Of a stretch of DNA of 35,368 nt, positions 25,140-32,491 are shown one piece after another. The stretch is from the NCBI GenBank assembly GCA_024399495.1, contig JAKSNY010000020.1, positions 1 through 35,368 on the forward strand. Direction: 5' to 3'. This stretch comes from Paludibacteraceae bacterium (GTDB lineage Bacteria > Bacteroidota > Bacteroidia > Bacteroidales > Paludibacteraceae). Both the position numbers and the translations under genes were made by a program. The notes beneath the pieces are model-generated. The model saw only the letters and a list, made by a program, of their open reading frames with translations, was not told the origin of the DNA and did no database searches. The first letter of the stretch is position 1. Each line of letters begins with the position of its first letter.

Positions 25140-25140
25140 A

Positions 25141-25171
25141 TTGCATTTTATTTAAAAAATGTGTATCTTTG
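25141..25171 (+). promoter_or_regulatory. Promoter of the MFS transporter gene
   Basis: TTG (25141-25143), exactly 20 bp, then TATCTTTG (25164-25171), about 65 bp before the ATG at 25236. Confidence 0.78.
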
Positions 25172-25235
25172 TATGTTTGTTCAATGAAATTGTAAGAAAA
25201 ACATTTAAAATTATAACCTTAAAAATCGAAAACTT

Positions 25236-26705
25236 ATGTTAGATGGACAAAAAAAGATGAGCACGTGGTTCTATGCACTGCTCAGTTTGCCTGCCACCGC
25301 TATGGGCTTTGGCTTATCGGTGCAAATTTCTGCTCTTAGTTGGATTCTTTCCACAAAGTATGGATTAAGTATTGGAGATATTGGTATTGTCTGGGCTGCC
25401 GGACCTATCGCAGGTATTATTGCACAACCAATTGTTGGTGCGGTAAGCGACAAATTGTGGTTTATGGGTGGCCGTCGCCGTCCTTGGATTATATTTGGCG
25501 GGCTGCTTACAGGTATGATGCTTCTTGCATTGCCTAACCTTGAGATTGTACAAAAAATGTTAGGTATGGAGGGTGCTGCAGGTCTGCTTCCTATTGCAGT
25601 GTGCGTGGCTCTTACTCTAGATCTTTCCATAAATGTAAGTTTTAACCCTACACGTTCGCTTGTGGCGGATTGCACGACACAGGAGCAACGTAGCAAGGGA
25701 TACACTTGGATGCAGACTGTATCGGGTACTTGCGGTGTGCTTGCATATCTTATAGCTGTTCTTTGGGGTAATGAAACCCTTATTTATGTAGGTATGTTTA
25801 TTGCCGTATTATTCACAATTCTCCCTATATTCTTTATAGAGGAGCCTCGTGAACTTAATGCGGAAGTCGCTGATGATGCAGAAAAGGATGCGAGTACGGC
25901 TGTAGCCACCTCACAGGGCTCTGTGCTTAAGGATATGAACAATGCAGTTCTTCCTCTATACGGATTTTTGGTATATGGTATATATGTTATTGTAGCCAAA
26001 CTGTTTATCCCAGCGGATGTGATAGCGTCAATGCCTCACTATTTAGGCTTGAATGCAGTAGAACTTGCGTGTGTTATCATAGAGATTGTGGCTCTGTTGT
26101 TAGTGCTTGCAAACACTCTGAAAGTAAAAGAGGATATGCATGAGTTCCAAAAGATTCTGCTTGCACACTCATTTACATGGTGGGGTGTACAAACTATGAA
26201 TGTTTATATGTTCTTCTATGTTGCAAATGTTATTTCAAACATAGATGCCAGTTCAGCACAAACAGTAAACTCAATGGCATTCCTTGTGCGTGACCTTATA
26301 GGAGCCATTCTTCCTGTACTTGTCCTAAATGTAATTGCTGCCAAGAAAGGTATGGCACACACTCATACAGGTGCTATTTTGGCAATGGCAATAGGTTACG
26401 GCATAATCTATTTCTGCGGTGCAAATATTTACACATTCTTTGTGGCTCTTGTAATAGTTGGTATAGGCTGGGCTTCACTTGTATCACTTCCATTTGCCAT
26501 TATGAGTTCACGTGTAGATCAATCCAAGATGGGTCTGTATATGGGTATATTCAACCTTTCAGTTGTGTTGCCGCAGCTTGTAGCATCATTTAAGATGGGT
26601 GAGATTATTGATGCGGCTGAAGATAAGTCAATAATTTTTGCAATATGTGCAATCTGCCTGCTTATATCCGGTGTTCTGTGGATATTTGTAAAGGAGAAGA
26701 AATGA
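25236..26705 (+). CDS. MFS transporter, SLC45/sucrose-transporter-like
   Basis: The 489-aa inner-membrane protein has about 12 membrane helices. The first loop carries GAVSDKLWFMGGRRRPWI (about 68-85), the MFS motif A variant with RRRP that is typical of the SLC45/glycoside-proton symporter branch. The N-terminal MGFGLSVQISALSWILS (about 22-38) and VSFNPTRSLVADCTTQEQRSKG (motif near 133-154) also fit that branch. Members take up sucrose, maltose or related glycosides. It is monocistronic, with its own promoter and a CATACAT-family heptamer array after its stop. Co-operation with the GH32/fructokinase genes at 1086-3726 is possible but they are far apart. Confidence 0.88.
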   Translation: MLDGQKKMSTWFYALLSLPATAMGFGLSVQISALSWILSTKYGLSIGDIGIVWAAGPIAGIIAQPIVGAVSDKLWFMGGRRRPWIIFGGLLTGMMLLALPNLEIVQKMLGMEGAAGLLPIAVCVALTLDLSINVSFNPTRSLVADCTTQEQRSKGYTWMQTVSGTCGVLAYLIAVLWGNETLIYVGMFIAVLFTILPIFFIEEPRELNAEVADDAEKDASTAVATSQGSVLKDMNNAVLPLYGFLVYGIYVIVAKLFIPADVIASMPHYLGLNAVELACVIIEIVALLLVLANTLKVKEDMHEFQKILLAHSFTWWGVQTMNVYMFFYVANVISNIDASSAQTVNSMAFLVRDLIGAILPVLVLNVIAAKKGMAHTHTGAILAMAIGYGIIYFCGANIYTFFVALVIVGIGWASLVSLPFAIMSSRVDQSKMGLYMGIFNLSVVLPQLVASFKMGEIIDAAEDKSIIFAICAICLLISGVLWIFVKEKK

Positions 26706-26710
26706 TATAA

Positions 26711-26738
26711 TGTATGATGTATGATGTATGATGTATGA
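26711..26738. repeat. TGTATGA heptamer array between convergent genes
   Basis: Four exact TGTATGA units occupy the gap between the MFS stop (26705) and the engB stop (26760). They are the reverse complement of the CATACAT repeats at 20515. Confidence 0.95.
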
Positions 26739-26759
26739 GGACAACACTTCCTACGTTAT

Positions 26760-27371
26760 TTAAATAGAACTAACCGTAAGTGATAGATTTATTTGCTCTA
26801 TGTAATTGAGCAGTTCTTCACGTCCTGCACTTGTGACGGACGATGTTATAAAGATTGGGGGAAGTGTCTCCCAATCTTCTTTTAGTCTGTTTCTGTAATC
26901 CTCTAAATTGGTGTTTAAGGTGCTTTTTGACAGTTTGTCAGTCTTTGTAAAGACTATTGAAAACGGAATGCCGTTCTCTCCTAACCAAGTTATAAACTCG
27001 ATGTCTATTTTTTGTGGCTCCAATCGGCTGTCTATCAAAACAAAAAGGTTGGCTAATTGCTCTCTGCCAAGTATGTAGCCCTCTATCATAGAGCGTAACT
27101 CATCACGCTGTTTTTTGCCACGTTGTGCAAATCCGTAACCGGGCAAATCAACCAAATGCCACTCTCCGTTTATTAAGAAATGATTGATTAGCAGAGTCTT
27201 GCCAGGGGTTGAGCCGGTAAGTGCCAAACCTTTCCTGTCAGCAAGCATATTTATTAGAGATGACTTGCCCACATTAGACCTGCCAATAAAAGCATATTCA
27301 GGCATATTTGATTTTGGACAATCACCCACCTTGGGGCTGCTCTTAATAAATGTTGCGGAACGGATAATCAT
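26760..27371 (-). CDS. engB: Ribosome biogenesis GTPase YihA/YsxC (EngB)
   Basis: The 203-aa GTPase shows G1 GRSNVGKSS (30-38), the switch region TGSTPGKT (52-59), G3 DLPGYG (75-80) and G4 TKTDK (about 141-145). Length and motif spacing match EngB. It assists late assembly of the large ribosomal subunit and is normally essential. It is transcribed away from recR, with a -7-like TATCTTTGC at 27470-27462 on its strand and a heptamer array (27380-27407) 8 bp before its ATG. Confidence 0.96.
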   Translation of the reverse strand: MIIRSATFIKSSPKVGDCPKSNMPEYAFIGRSNVGKSSLINMLADRKGLALTGSTPGKTLLINHFLINGEWHLVDLPGYGFAQRGKKQRDELRSMIEGYILGREQLANLFVLIDSRLEPQKIDIEFITWLGENGIPFSIVFTKTDKLSKSTLNTNLEDYRNRLKEDWETLPPIFITSSVTSAGREELLNYIEQINLSLTVSSI

Positions 27372-27379
27372 AATTGTAA

Positions 27380-27407
27380 TGTATGATGTATAATGTATGA
27401 TGTATGA
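27380..27407 (-). repeat. CATACAT heptamer array in the engB leader
   Basis: Four units (TGTATGA, one TGTATAA, on the plus strand) read CATACAT on the engB mRNA strand and end 8 bp before its ATG. The flank AATT-ATG also resembles the DPP4-like gene leader. Confidence 0.93.
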
Positions 27408-27416
27408 AAGAGTATG

Positions 27417-27447
27417 TTTGTTTATTTTAACTTTTTTAGTAACTTTG
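27417..27447 (+). promoter_or_regulatory. Promoter of recR
   Basis: TTTG (27417-27420), 19 bp, then TAACTTTG (27440-27447), about 30 bp before the ATG at 27478. Confidence 0.78.
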
Positions 27448-27461
27448 TAGTTTAATATTGT

Positions 27462-27470
27462 GCAAAGATA
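27462..27470 (-). promoter_or_regulatory. Possible -7 element of engB
   Basis: TATCTTTGC on the minus strand fits the -7 consensus, but no clear -33 box lies upstream because that position is inside recR. It would give engB a leader of about 80 bases covering the heptamer array. Confidence 0.4.
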
Positions 27471-27477
27471 ATAAAAA

Positions 27478-28086
27478 ATGGACTCTTATCCCTCTTTTTT
27501 GCTTGAAAATGCAGTAAATCAACTCTCTAAACTGCCAGGTGTAGGTAAAAAATCTGCACTTAGGCTTGCATTGCACTTGCTAAAGCAGGATAAGGAGCAG
27601 GTTAATGATTTTGCACAGTCCATTCTGCTGCTTAAAAATGAGGTTAAGTACTGCAAGGTTTGCAAGAATATATCGGACAGCGATGTATGTCAAATTTGCT
27701 CCAATCCGTCAAGAGACGCCTCTACTATATGTGTGGTTGAGACCATAAAGGAGGTGATGCTTGTGGAGGAAACACAGCAGTATAAAGGTCTGTATCATGT
27801 GCTTGGCGGTGTAATAAGCCCTATGGACGGGGTAAAACCCTCTGATTTAGAGATAGAAAGCCTAGTAAAAAGAGTGGCGGAAGGTGGTATTAAGGAGATT
27901 ATTTTTGCATTAAGCCCTACTATGGAGGGAGACACCACATCGTATTACATAGCACGCAAGCTAAAGGATTATGATGTTAAAATCACAACCATAGCACGGG
28001 GCATTGCGGTAGGGGATGAACTCCAATATTCAGACTCCCTTACATTGGGCAGGTCAATATTGGATAGACAGGTCTATCATGTATGA
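27478..28086 (+). CDS. recR: Recombination mediator protein RecR
   Basis: The 202-aa protein has the helix-hairpin-helix [20 protein letters not shown] (16-35) and a four-cysteine zinc site CKVC/CQIC (Cys59, Cys62, Cys71, Cys74). The Toprim core [11 protein letters not shown] (83-93) and the rest of the Toprim domain run to about 180. RecR acts with RecO, and sometimes RecF, to load RecA at single-strand gaps. Its last codons and TGA stop are part of a heptamer repeat: the final CAT GTA TGA overlaps the first TGTATGA unit. Confidence 0.97.
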   Translation: MDSYPSFLLENAVNQLSKLPGVGKKSALRLALHLLKQDKEQVNDFAQSILLLKNEVKYCKVCKNISDSDVCQICSNPSRDASTICVVETIKEVMLVEETQQYKGLYHVLGGVISPMDGVKPSDLEIESLVKRVAEGGIKEIIFALSPTMEGDTTSYYIARKLKDYDVKITTIARGIAVGDELQYSDSLTLGRSILDRQVYHV

Positions 28087-28107
28087 TGTATGATGTATGA
28101 TGTATGG
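28080..28107 (+). repeat. TGTATGA heptamer array overlapping the recR stop
   Basis: Four units (three exact, last TGTATGG) start within the final codons of recR and provide its TGA stop. A second short array (TGATGTA twice) lies at 28214-28230. Confidence 0.93.
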
Positions 28108-28213
28108 AGCGAAGCGACAGAGGGCTTTAGCCCGAACGCTTGGCGCAGGGGTTTGGGGGTGTCCCCCAATAGAAAAGGATATATATTTTAACGAGCCGTA
28201 GGCGAGGTTAAAA
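28108..28213. repeat. Palindrome-rich intergenic module
   Basis: Flanked by heptamer arrays on both sides, this 106-bp stretch holds GAGCGAAGCGA and the hairpin GGGCTTTAGCCC (28122-28133). It also holds TTGGGGG/CCCCCAA around TGT (28153-28169), and TTTTAAC/GTTAAAA with an inner GCC-GTA-GGC stem (28186-28213). It has no reading frame of note and looks like a repetitive extragenic palindromic (REP-like) element. Confidence 0.7.
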
Positions 28214-28240
28214 TGATGTATGATGTATGAGGAAAAATTT

Positions 28241-28651
28241 ATGAAAGAAATTCAGAGCAAACTGATTACGGTGTACTACCTAATCTACGCTGTATTTGTG
28301 ATAGGGTTGGTGTTGGCACACCTGTTCCCACTTAGAATGGGAGTGTTGCAAGGCACTGAGGCTATAGTTATGGGATATGTAAATGTGGGGTTCCTACTTG
28401 TGTTCATACCACTTGCAATATCTCTGTTTAATGCCAAGATAAAGAAACAGGTGGATTTGGAGTACTATTTAAAGTGGAATCTTATACAGATGTTGCTTAT
28501 TGCTGTACCCGGATTAGTGTCAATAGCAAGCTACGCACTACTGCGTGACCGTTCCAGCCTGTTTGCTTACTTAATAGTGTTTGTAGCGTTGATTCTTACC
28601 AAACCCACCAAGTACAAAATTACCAAGTACTTTGAATCAAAAGAAGAATGA
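28241..28651 (+). CDS. Small integral membrane protein, 136 aa
   Basis: I start at ATG 28241 (MKEIQSKLITVYY), because the earlier in-frame ATG at 28220 lies in the heptamer array. Four hydrophobic segments are visible at about 10-28, 44-62, 83-104 and 110-124, with a basic loop NAKIKKQVD between the second and third and a charged tail. I do not recognise a family. It stands between recR and the HAD protein in the same direction with 53 bp to the next gene. Confidence 0.68.
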   Translation: MKEIQSKLITVYYLIYAVFVIGLVLAHLFPLRMGVLQGTEAIVMGYVNVGFLLVFIPLAISLFNAKIKKQVDLEYYLKWNLIQMLLIAVPGLVSIASYALLRDRSSLFAYLIVFVALILTKPTKYKITKYFESKEE

Positions 28652-28665
28652 TTAACTAATCTCGA

Positions 28666-28697
28666 ATCACCGAATAACCGTATCACCGAATAACCAT
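28666..28697 (+). repeat. 16-bp tandem repeat upstream of the HAD gene
   Basis: Two copies of ATCACCGAATAACC plus GT or AT (28666-28681 and 28682-28697) end 7 bp before the ATG at 28705. This is another tandem array placed immediately before a start codon. Confidence 0.9.
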
Positions 28698-28704
28698 TAA
28701 TATC

Positions 28705-29133
28705 ATGACCATCGCAGTAGATTTTGACGGCACATTAGTTACCCATGAGTACCCGATGATAGGCAAGCCAATTCCATTTGCCATAGAGACACTTATAAAG
28801 TTACAGAAAGAGTTGCATTGCAACATAATTCTGTGGACATACCGTACAGGAAAGACACTTGATGAGGCAGTGGAGTATTGCAGCAGCAAGGGTTTGGAGT
28901 TCTATGCCGTAAACAAGAACTACCCTGAAGAGGAGGACGGTGATAAGGATTTTTCACGCAAGATAAATGCAGATATTTACATAGATGACCGCAATCTTGG
29001 AGGTCTGCCTGATTGGGGTGTGATTTATGCCGTAATTAAGGGGCAGACAAAACCGGTGTATGATGATGCTTATATTCTTACCAAACCTAAAAAAAATTGG
29101 CTTATAAGGCTCGGAGAACGATTGCAGGAATAA
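28705..29133 (+). CDS. HAD-superfamily phosphatase, BT0820-like
   Basis: The 142-aa protein begins MTIAVDFDGTLVTHEYP, with the HAD nucleophile Asp6 and acid/base Asp8. WTYRTGKTLDEAVEY (about 49-63) provides the motif II Thr, and IYIDDRNLGGLPDWG (about 93-107) the acidic motif. The small size without a cap and the KPIPFAIETLIKLQ and YPEEEDGDKDFSRKI stretches match the BT0820 branch of C1 HAD hydrolases known from Bacteroides. The physiological substrate is unknown. The glycosyltransferase gene starts 11 bp later in the same direction. Confidence 0.85.
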   Translation: MTIAVDFDGTLVTHEYPMIGKPIPFAIETLIKLQKELHCNIILWTYRTGKTLDEAVEYCSSKGLEFYAVNKNYPEEEDGDKDFSRKINADIYIDDRNLGGLPDWGVIYAVIKGQTKPVYDDAYILTKPKKNWLIRLGERLQE

Positions 29134-29144
29134 TAATAACACAA

Positions 29145-29975
29145 GTGAATACGCTGTCTGTCATAATAGTAAACTATAAGGTCAAGGACTTGCTGTTACA
29201 GTGCCTTGAGTGTGTGGATAAGGCCTCGCAAGGTATTGATATGCAGGTATTTGTGGTGGATAATGCATCGGGTGACGGAGCAGAGACGGCAGTTAAGGGT
29301 AAATTCCCTAATGTCAAGTATATTCAGAACAAGGAGAATGTAGGTTTTGCCAAGGCCAATAATGTGGCAATCCGCAAGGCTGACTCAAAATATATTCTAC
29401 TTCTTAACCCCGATGTCCTTATTCCGGAAAATTGCTTGAAGGATGTGCTTGATTTTGCGTCTAAAGCAGAAAATTTTGGTGCGTTGGGGGTAAGAATGAT
29501 AGATGGTGATGGTGTTTATCTACCTGAGAGCAAGCGTAATAAGCCAAATATATGGAACTCTTTATGTAAAATATCGGGGCTTACAAAGGCATTCCCTAAA
29601 AGCAGGCTTTTTGCTTCATACTATAATACAGAACTTAAAGAAAATGAGCAAGGAAGTACAGATATTCTGGCGGGTGCGTTTATGCTGATAAATAAGGAGG
29701 CGTTAGGCGATGCGGCATTGCTTTGTGAAGATTATTTTATGTTTGGAGAGGATGTGGATTTGTCAAGGACTATTTTAGACAGAGGCCTTTATAATTACTA
29801 TGTGCCTATAACGGTAATCCACTTAAAGGGTAAGAGTACCAACAAACGTTCAAAAGAGTATCTTAATGCCTTTTATGGCTCAATGTCAATATATTATAAT
29901 CGTTATCATAAAAGCAGGATTGGCAGATGGATTGTAAGGAAAGCAGTAAACGCTATAATTTGGTTAAAAAGTTGA
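29145..29975 (+). CDS. Family 2 glycosyltransferase (WbbL-like)
   Basis: I choose the GTG at 29145 (MNTLSVIIVNYKV), because the conserved SVIIVNYK start sits right there; an earlier frame would overlap the HAD gene. The 276-aa GT-A enzyme has VFVVDNASGDG (36-46), ENVGFAKANN (64-73), LLLNPDV (85-91, the nucleotide-metal NPD motif) and MFGEDVDLS (199-207, catalytic base region). This matches the rhamnosyl/WbbL-like branch acting on envelope polysaccharide at the cytoplasmic face of the membrane. Donor sugar and acceptor are unknown. Its 3' end overlaps the gldD reading frame by up to 49 bases. Confidence 0.88.
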   Translation: MNTLSVIIVNYKVKDLLLQCLECVDKASQGIDMQVFVVDNASGDGAETAVKGKFPNVKYIQNKENVGFAKANNVAIRKADSKYILLLNPDVLIPENCLKDVLDFASKAENFGALGVRMIDGDGVYLPESKRNKPNIWNSLCKISGLTKAFPKSRLFASYYNTELKENEQGSTDILAGAFMLINKEALGDAALLCEDYFMFGEDVDLSRTILDRGLYNYYVPITVIHLKGKSTNKRSKEYLNAFYGSMSIYYNRYHKSRIGRWIVRKAVNAIIWLKS

Positions 29976-30541
29976 AACATAACGGATTCATATTGTCTAT
30001 TGTGTGTGTATCGGTGCTAATGTTTACATCGTGTGTGAATTATACACCTAAACCTCTTGGGTACTTTAGAATAGAACTGAAGGATAAGACATACGATACA
30101 GTGCAGATTGATGACCCTGTAGTGTTTGAGTATCCGTCAAATGTAGCACGTGTGGTTCAGCATAGGGGAGAAGAGGAGTTTTTTGATATTGTGTATCCGC
30201 AATATAATGCACGTATTTATTGCAGTTATAAGAATATAGACGGCAATTTTTATGAAATATCGGAGGATTCACGTAAGTTTGTATATAAGCATGTGGTAAA
30301 GGCAGATGCCATATCGGAGCAACCGTATGAGAATCCGGAAAAGAATATGTATGGCATGCTGTATGAGATTAAGGGTAATGCGGCATCGCAGGTGCAGTTC
30401 TTGCTTACTGATAGCGTAAAACACTTTTTGCGGGGGGCGTTGTATTTCAATAACAGACCCAATAAAGATTCCATAGCACCTGTAGCGGAGTATATCACAG
30501 AGGATATTGTACGTATAATGGAAACTGCTGAGTGGAAATAG
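29927..30541 (+). CDS. gldD: Gliding motility lipoprotein GldD
   Basis: The protein has a lipoprotein signal (NGFILSIVCVSVLMFTSC, lipid-anchored Cys36 in the 204-aa frame) and then NYTPKPLGYFRIELKDKTYD, the hallmark GldD start. The family's C-terminus FYFNNRPNKDS is seen here as LYFNNRPNKDSIAP. GldD is required for gliding and type IX function in Flavobacterium, and homologues persist in non-gliding Bacteroidales. The ATG start at 29927 overlaps the glycosyltransferase by 49 bases. A TTG at 29972, overlapping that gene's TGA, would give a more typical short signal peptide and may be the true start. Confidence 0.88.
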   Translation: MDCKESSKRYNLVKKLKHNGFILSIVCVSVLMFTSCVNYTPKPLGYFRIELKDKTYDTVQIDDPVVFEYPSNVARVVQHRGEEEFFDIVYPQYNARIYCSYKNIDGNFYEISEDSRKFVYKHVVKADAISEQPYENPEKNMYGMLYEIKGNAASQVQFLLTDSVKHFLRGALYFNNRPNKDSIAPVAEYITEDIVRIMETAEWK

Positions 30542-30548
30542 AGTGTTT

Positions 30549-32000
30549 ATGGTAAAGAAAATTATTTTTACATTTATAATAGTTTTTGTTGTTTGTAGCA
30601 GTATGCTGGCAGATAGGACAATTCATGCTTGTTATGGTCAGCCTCTTTCTGTTACAGCAGTAAACGAGGGTGTTTCATATCAATGGAATTATATTGGGGT
30701 GCATGGCAGTAACAATAGGACTATTGAGTTTGAGGGGATAGATGCTATGGTTGGCGATAAGAGTCTTAAATGTGTTGTTACCAAGCAAGGGGGAGCACAA
30801 GTTACAGAGACAATACAGGTTATAGCAGATGTGCATCTTGGTGACGATGTTCCTAAAGATTACGCACTGTGTGCGGGTGATGGTCCGTATTACATGACTG
30901 TAGAGATAGCTCCTACACCTAATGATTATAGACAATATCCTGATAAATATTATTTTAACCCCACATTTGCACTGAAAAAGAATGGTGAGTTGATGCCTGG
31001 TGAGGTGTATTTTGATGGTAAAATTGCATCATACGATGATATCTACATAAATCCACAGATAGGTGCGTTAGATGTTTATGTTATGGAAACTAATAACGGA
31101 GAGTGTAGAACTACCAGCACTTTTAATATAGAGTCTGTTTGCTGTCCCGATACCATAGATGTTTTACATGTCACATGCCAAAGTGATGAACGATATGAAA
31201 TTACTACTGATACAGAGGGGGTGTTGTACAAATGGAGTACCGGAGGTAATAGCAGGGAGATAAGTGTTGATGTTTCAAAAACAGGAAGTAAGGAGTATAA
31301 ATGCGACATTACAATTCAAAGCCCCGATGGAGTATGTTCAAGAACAGAGATTCACACAGTAACCGTTATTTCTAATATTACAAAAAAAATTAATGATAAA
31401 GTGTGTGAGGGACAGTCATATAGCAAATACGGTTTCTCAATTGAGACAGATGAGACTATAGGTCAAACCATTATAGAACGACAACATAAAGAGCAGTCTG
31501 TTGCTACAGGGTGTGACAGTATAACAACTCTTACACTTGCTGTTTGCCCTAATGATAGTGTGACTATTGAGGATAGGGCTCTTTTAGGCGAATCTTATAA
31601 TAAAAACGGATTTACTGTATCTAAGGAGGAGACACAAAACGTTGGCATTATAACTAAAACCAATAAAGGCAAAACTAAAGTGTGCGGTTGTGACAGTGTT
31701 ACCACACTTAAGCTTACAGTTTATGAGGTTAAGGATATTAAGCCTATGGTATATTTCACGCCTAACGATGACGGAATAAACGATTTATGGCTAATAGAGA
31801 ATATAGAGACCCATCCTAATGCCTATATTCAAATTTACGATAGGTTTGATAAACTACTATTGACAGTAAAGGCAAGTGAGTTTAAGGGATGGGACGGTAT
31901 ATACAATGGTCACGATATGCCAATGACAGACTATTGGTATGTGATTATAAGCGAGGATATGAACAAGAAAGTGAGTGGACATTTCACATTAAAGAGGTAG
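30549..32000 (+). CDS. Secreted type IX cargo protein with type B sorting domain
   Basis: I start at the ATG at 30549 (MVKKIIFTFIIVFVVCSSMLA, a signal peptide), 7 bp after gldD; a GTG two codons earlier is possible. The 483-aa protein has beta-sandwich modules at the N-terminus. Two related modules of about 65 residues follow (CEGQSYSKYGFSIETDET and LLGESYNKNGFTVSKEET, each with CDSITTLTL or CDSVTTLKL). The C-terminal domain reads YFTPNDDGINDLW ... GWDGIYNGHDMPMTDYWYV ... HFTLKR, the type B (gliding-motility-associated) sorting signal. It should be exported by type IX secretion to the cell surface. Function beyond that is unknown; it shares an operon with gldD. Confidence 0.88.
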   Translation: MVKKIIFTFIIVFVVCSSMLADRTIHACYGQPLSVTAVNEGVSYQWNYIGVHGSNNRTIEFEGIDAMVGDKSLKCVVTKQGGAQVTETIQVIADVHLGDDVPKDYALCAGDGPYYMTVEIAPTPNDYRQYPDKYYFNPTFALKKNGELMPGEVYFDGKIASYDDIYINPQIGALDVYVMETNNGECRTTSTFNIESVCCPDTIDVLHVTCQSDERYEITTDTEGVLYKWSTGGNSREISVDVSKTGSKEYKCDITIQSPDGVCSRTEIHTVTVISNITKKINDKVCEGQSYSKYGFSIETDETIGQTIIERQHKEQSVATGCDSITTLTLAVCPNDSVTIEDRALLGESYNKNGFTVSKEETQNVGIITKTNKGKTKVCGCDSVTTLKLTVYEVKDIKPMVYFTPNDDGINDLWLIENIETHPNAYIQIYDRFDKLLLTVKASEFKGWDGIYNGHDMPMTDYWYVIISEDMNKKVSGHFTLKR

Positions 32001-32015
32001 TCCCTTGACCCTATG

Positions 32016-32390
32016 TTAGTTCACGCTTATAATGCTATCTACCACAAATTCACTGACACCACGCCAAACAATAGGGGCAATATACTCTTTATAGTGAACC
32101 TCTATGTTTTTGCCGGAGCAACGCATAAGTGAATCCGCTACAGCCTTGTCTTCAACGCTGAACTTGAATTCATAACTTTGAATTGAGCCTGTGGCTCCTT
32201 TCTTGAATCCAGACTGAATCAGCTTGCCCTCGTAGGTCTTGAAAATGTAGCCTTTGTAGGTGCAGTAGTTAAGTTCTCCTGCCTTTACTCCCTCACCAAA
32301 TACAAAGTAGTATCTGAAATAGAACCATAGACCGCCACCTATCAGAATGATGGCTAAAATAATTGACCAGACTTTTGCTTTTGTACTCAT
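32016..32390 (-). CDS. Small membrane-anchored protein, 124 aa
   Basis: One N-terminal membrane helix (about 7-28, VWSIILAIILIGGGLWFYF) anchors a beta-rich domain that includes GEGVKAGELNYCTYKG, KTYEGKLIQSG and a CSGKNIEVHYKEY stretch. Similar proteins occur widely in Bacteroidales as conserved hypotheticals; I know no assigned function. It lies 84 bp downstream of valS on the same strand and is preceded by a TTTCAAY heptamer array 9 bp before its ATG. Confidence 0.75.
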   Translation of the reverse strand: MSTKAKVWSIILAIILIGGGLWFYFRYYFVFGEGVKAGELNYCTYKGYIFKTYEGKLIQSGFKKGATGSIQSYEFKFSVEDKAVADSLMRCSGKNIEVHYKEYIAPIVWRGVSEFVVDSIISVN

Positions 32391-32399
32391 AATGAATTA

Positions 32400-32420
32400 A
32401 TTGAAAGTTGAAAGTTGAAA
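32400..32420 (-). repeat. Heptanucleotide array upstream of the 124-aa gene
   Basis: Three 7-bp units (ATTGAAA, GTTGAAA, GTTGAAA on the plus strand) read TTTCAAY on the mRNA strand and end 9 bp before the ATG at 32390. Confidence 0.9.
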
Positions 32421-32463
32421 ATTGACTGTGAAGCTGACCGAAGGTAAAATTGAAAGTGATATA

Positions 32464-32491
32464 ATTGTCCACTGTCAATTGTCCACTGTCA
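32464..32491 (-). repeat. 14-bp direct repeat overlapping the valS stop
   Basis: ATTGTCCACTGTCA occurs twice in tandem. The copy at 32478-32491 encodes the last valS codons, and the TGA stop (32477-32475) lies in the other copy, so the gene's end has been shaped by a tandem duplication. Confidence 0.9.
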
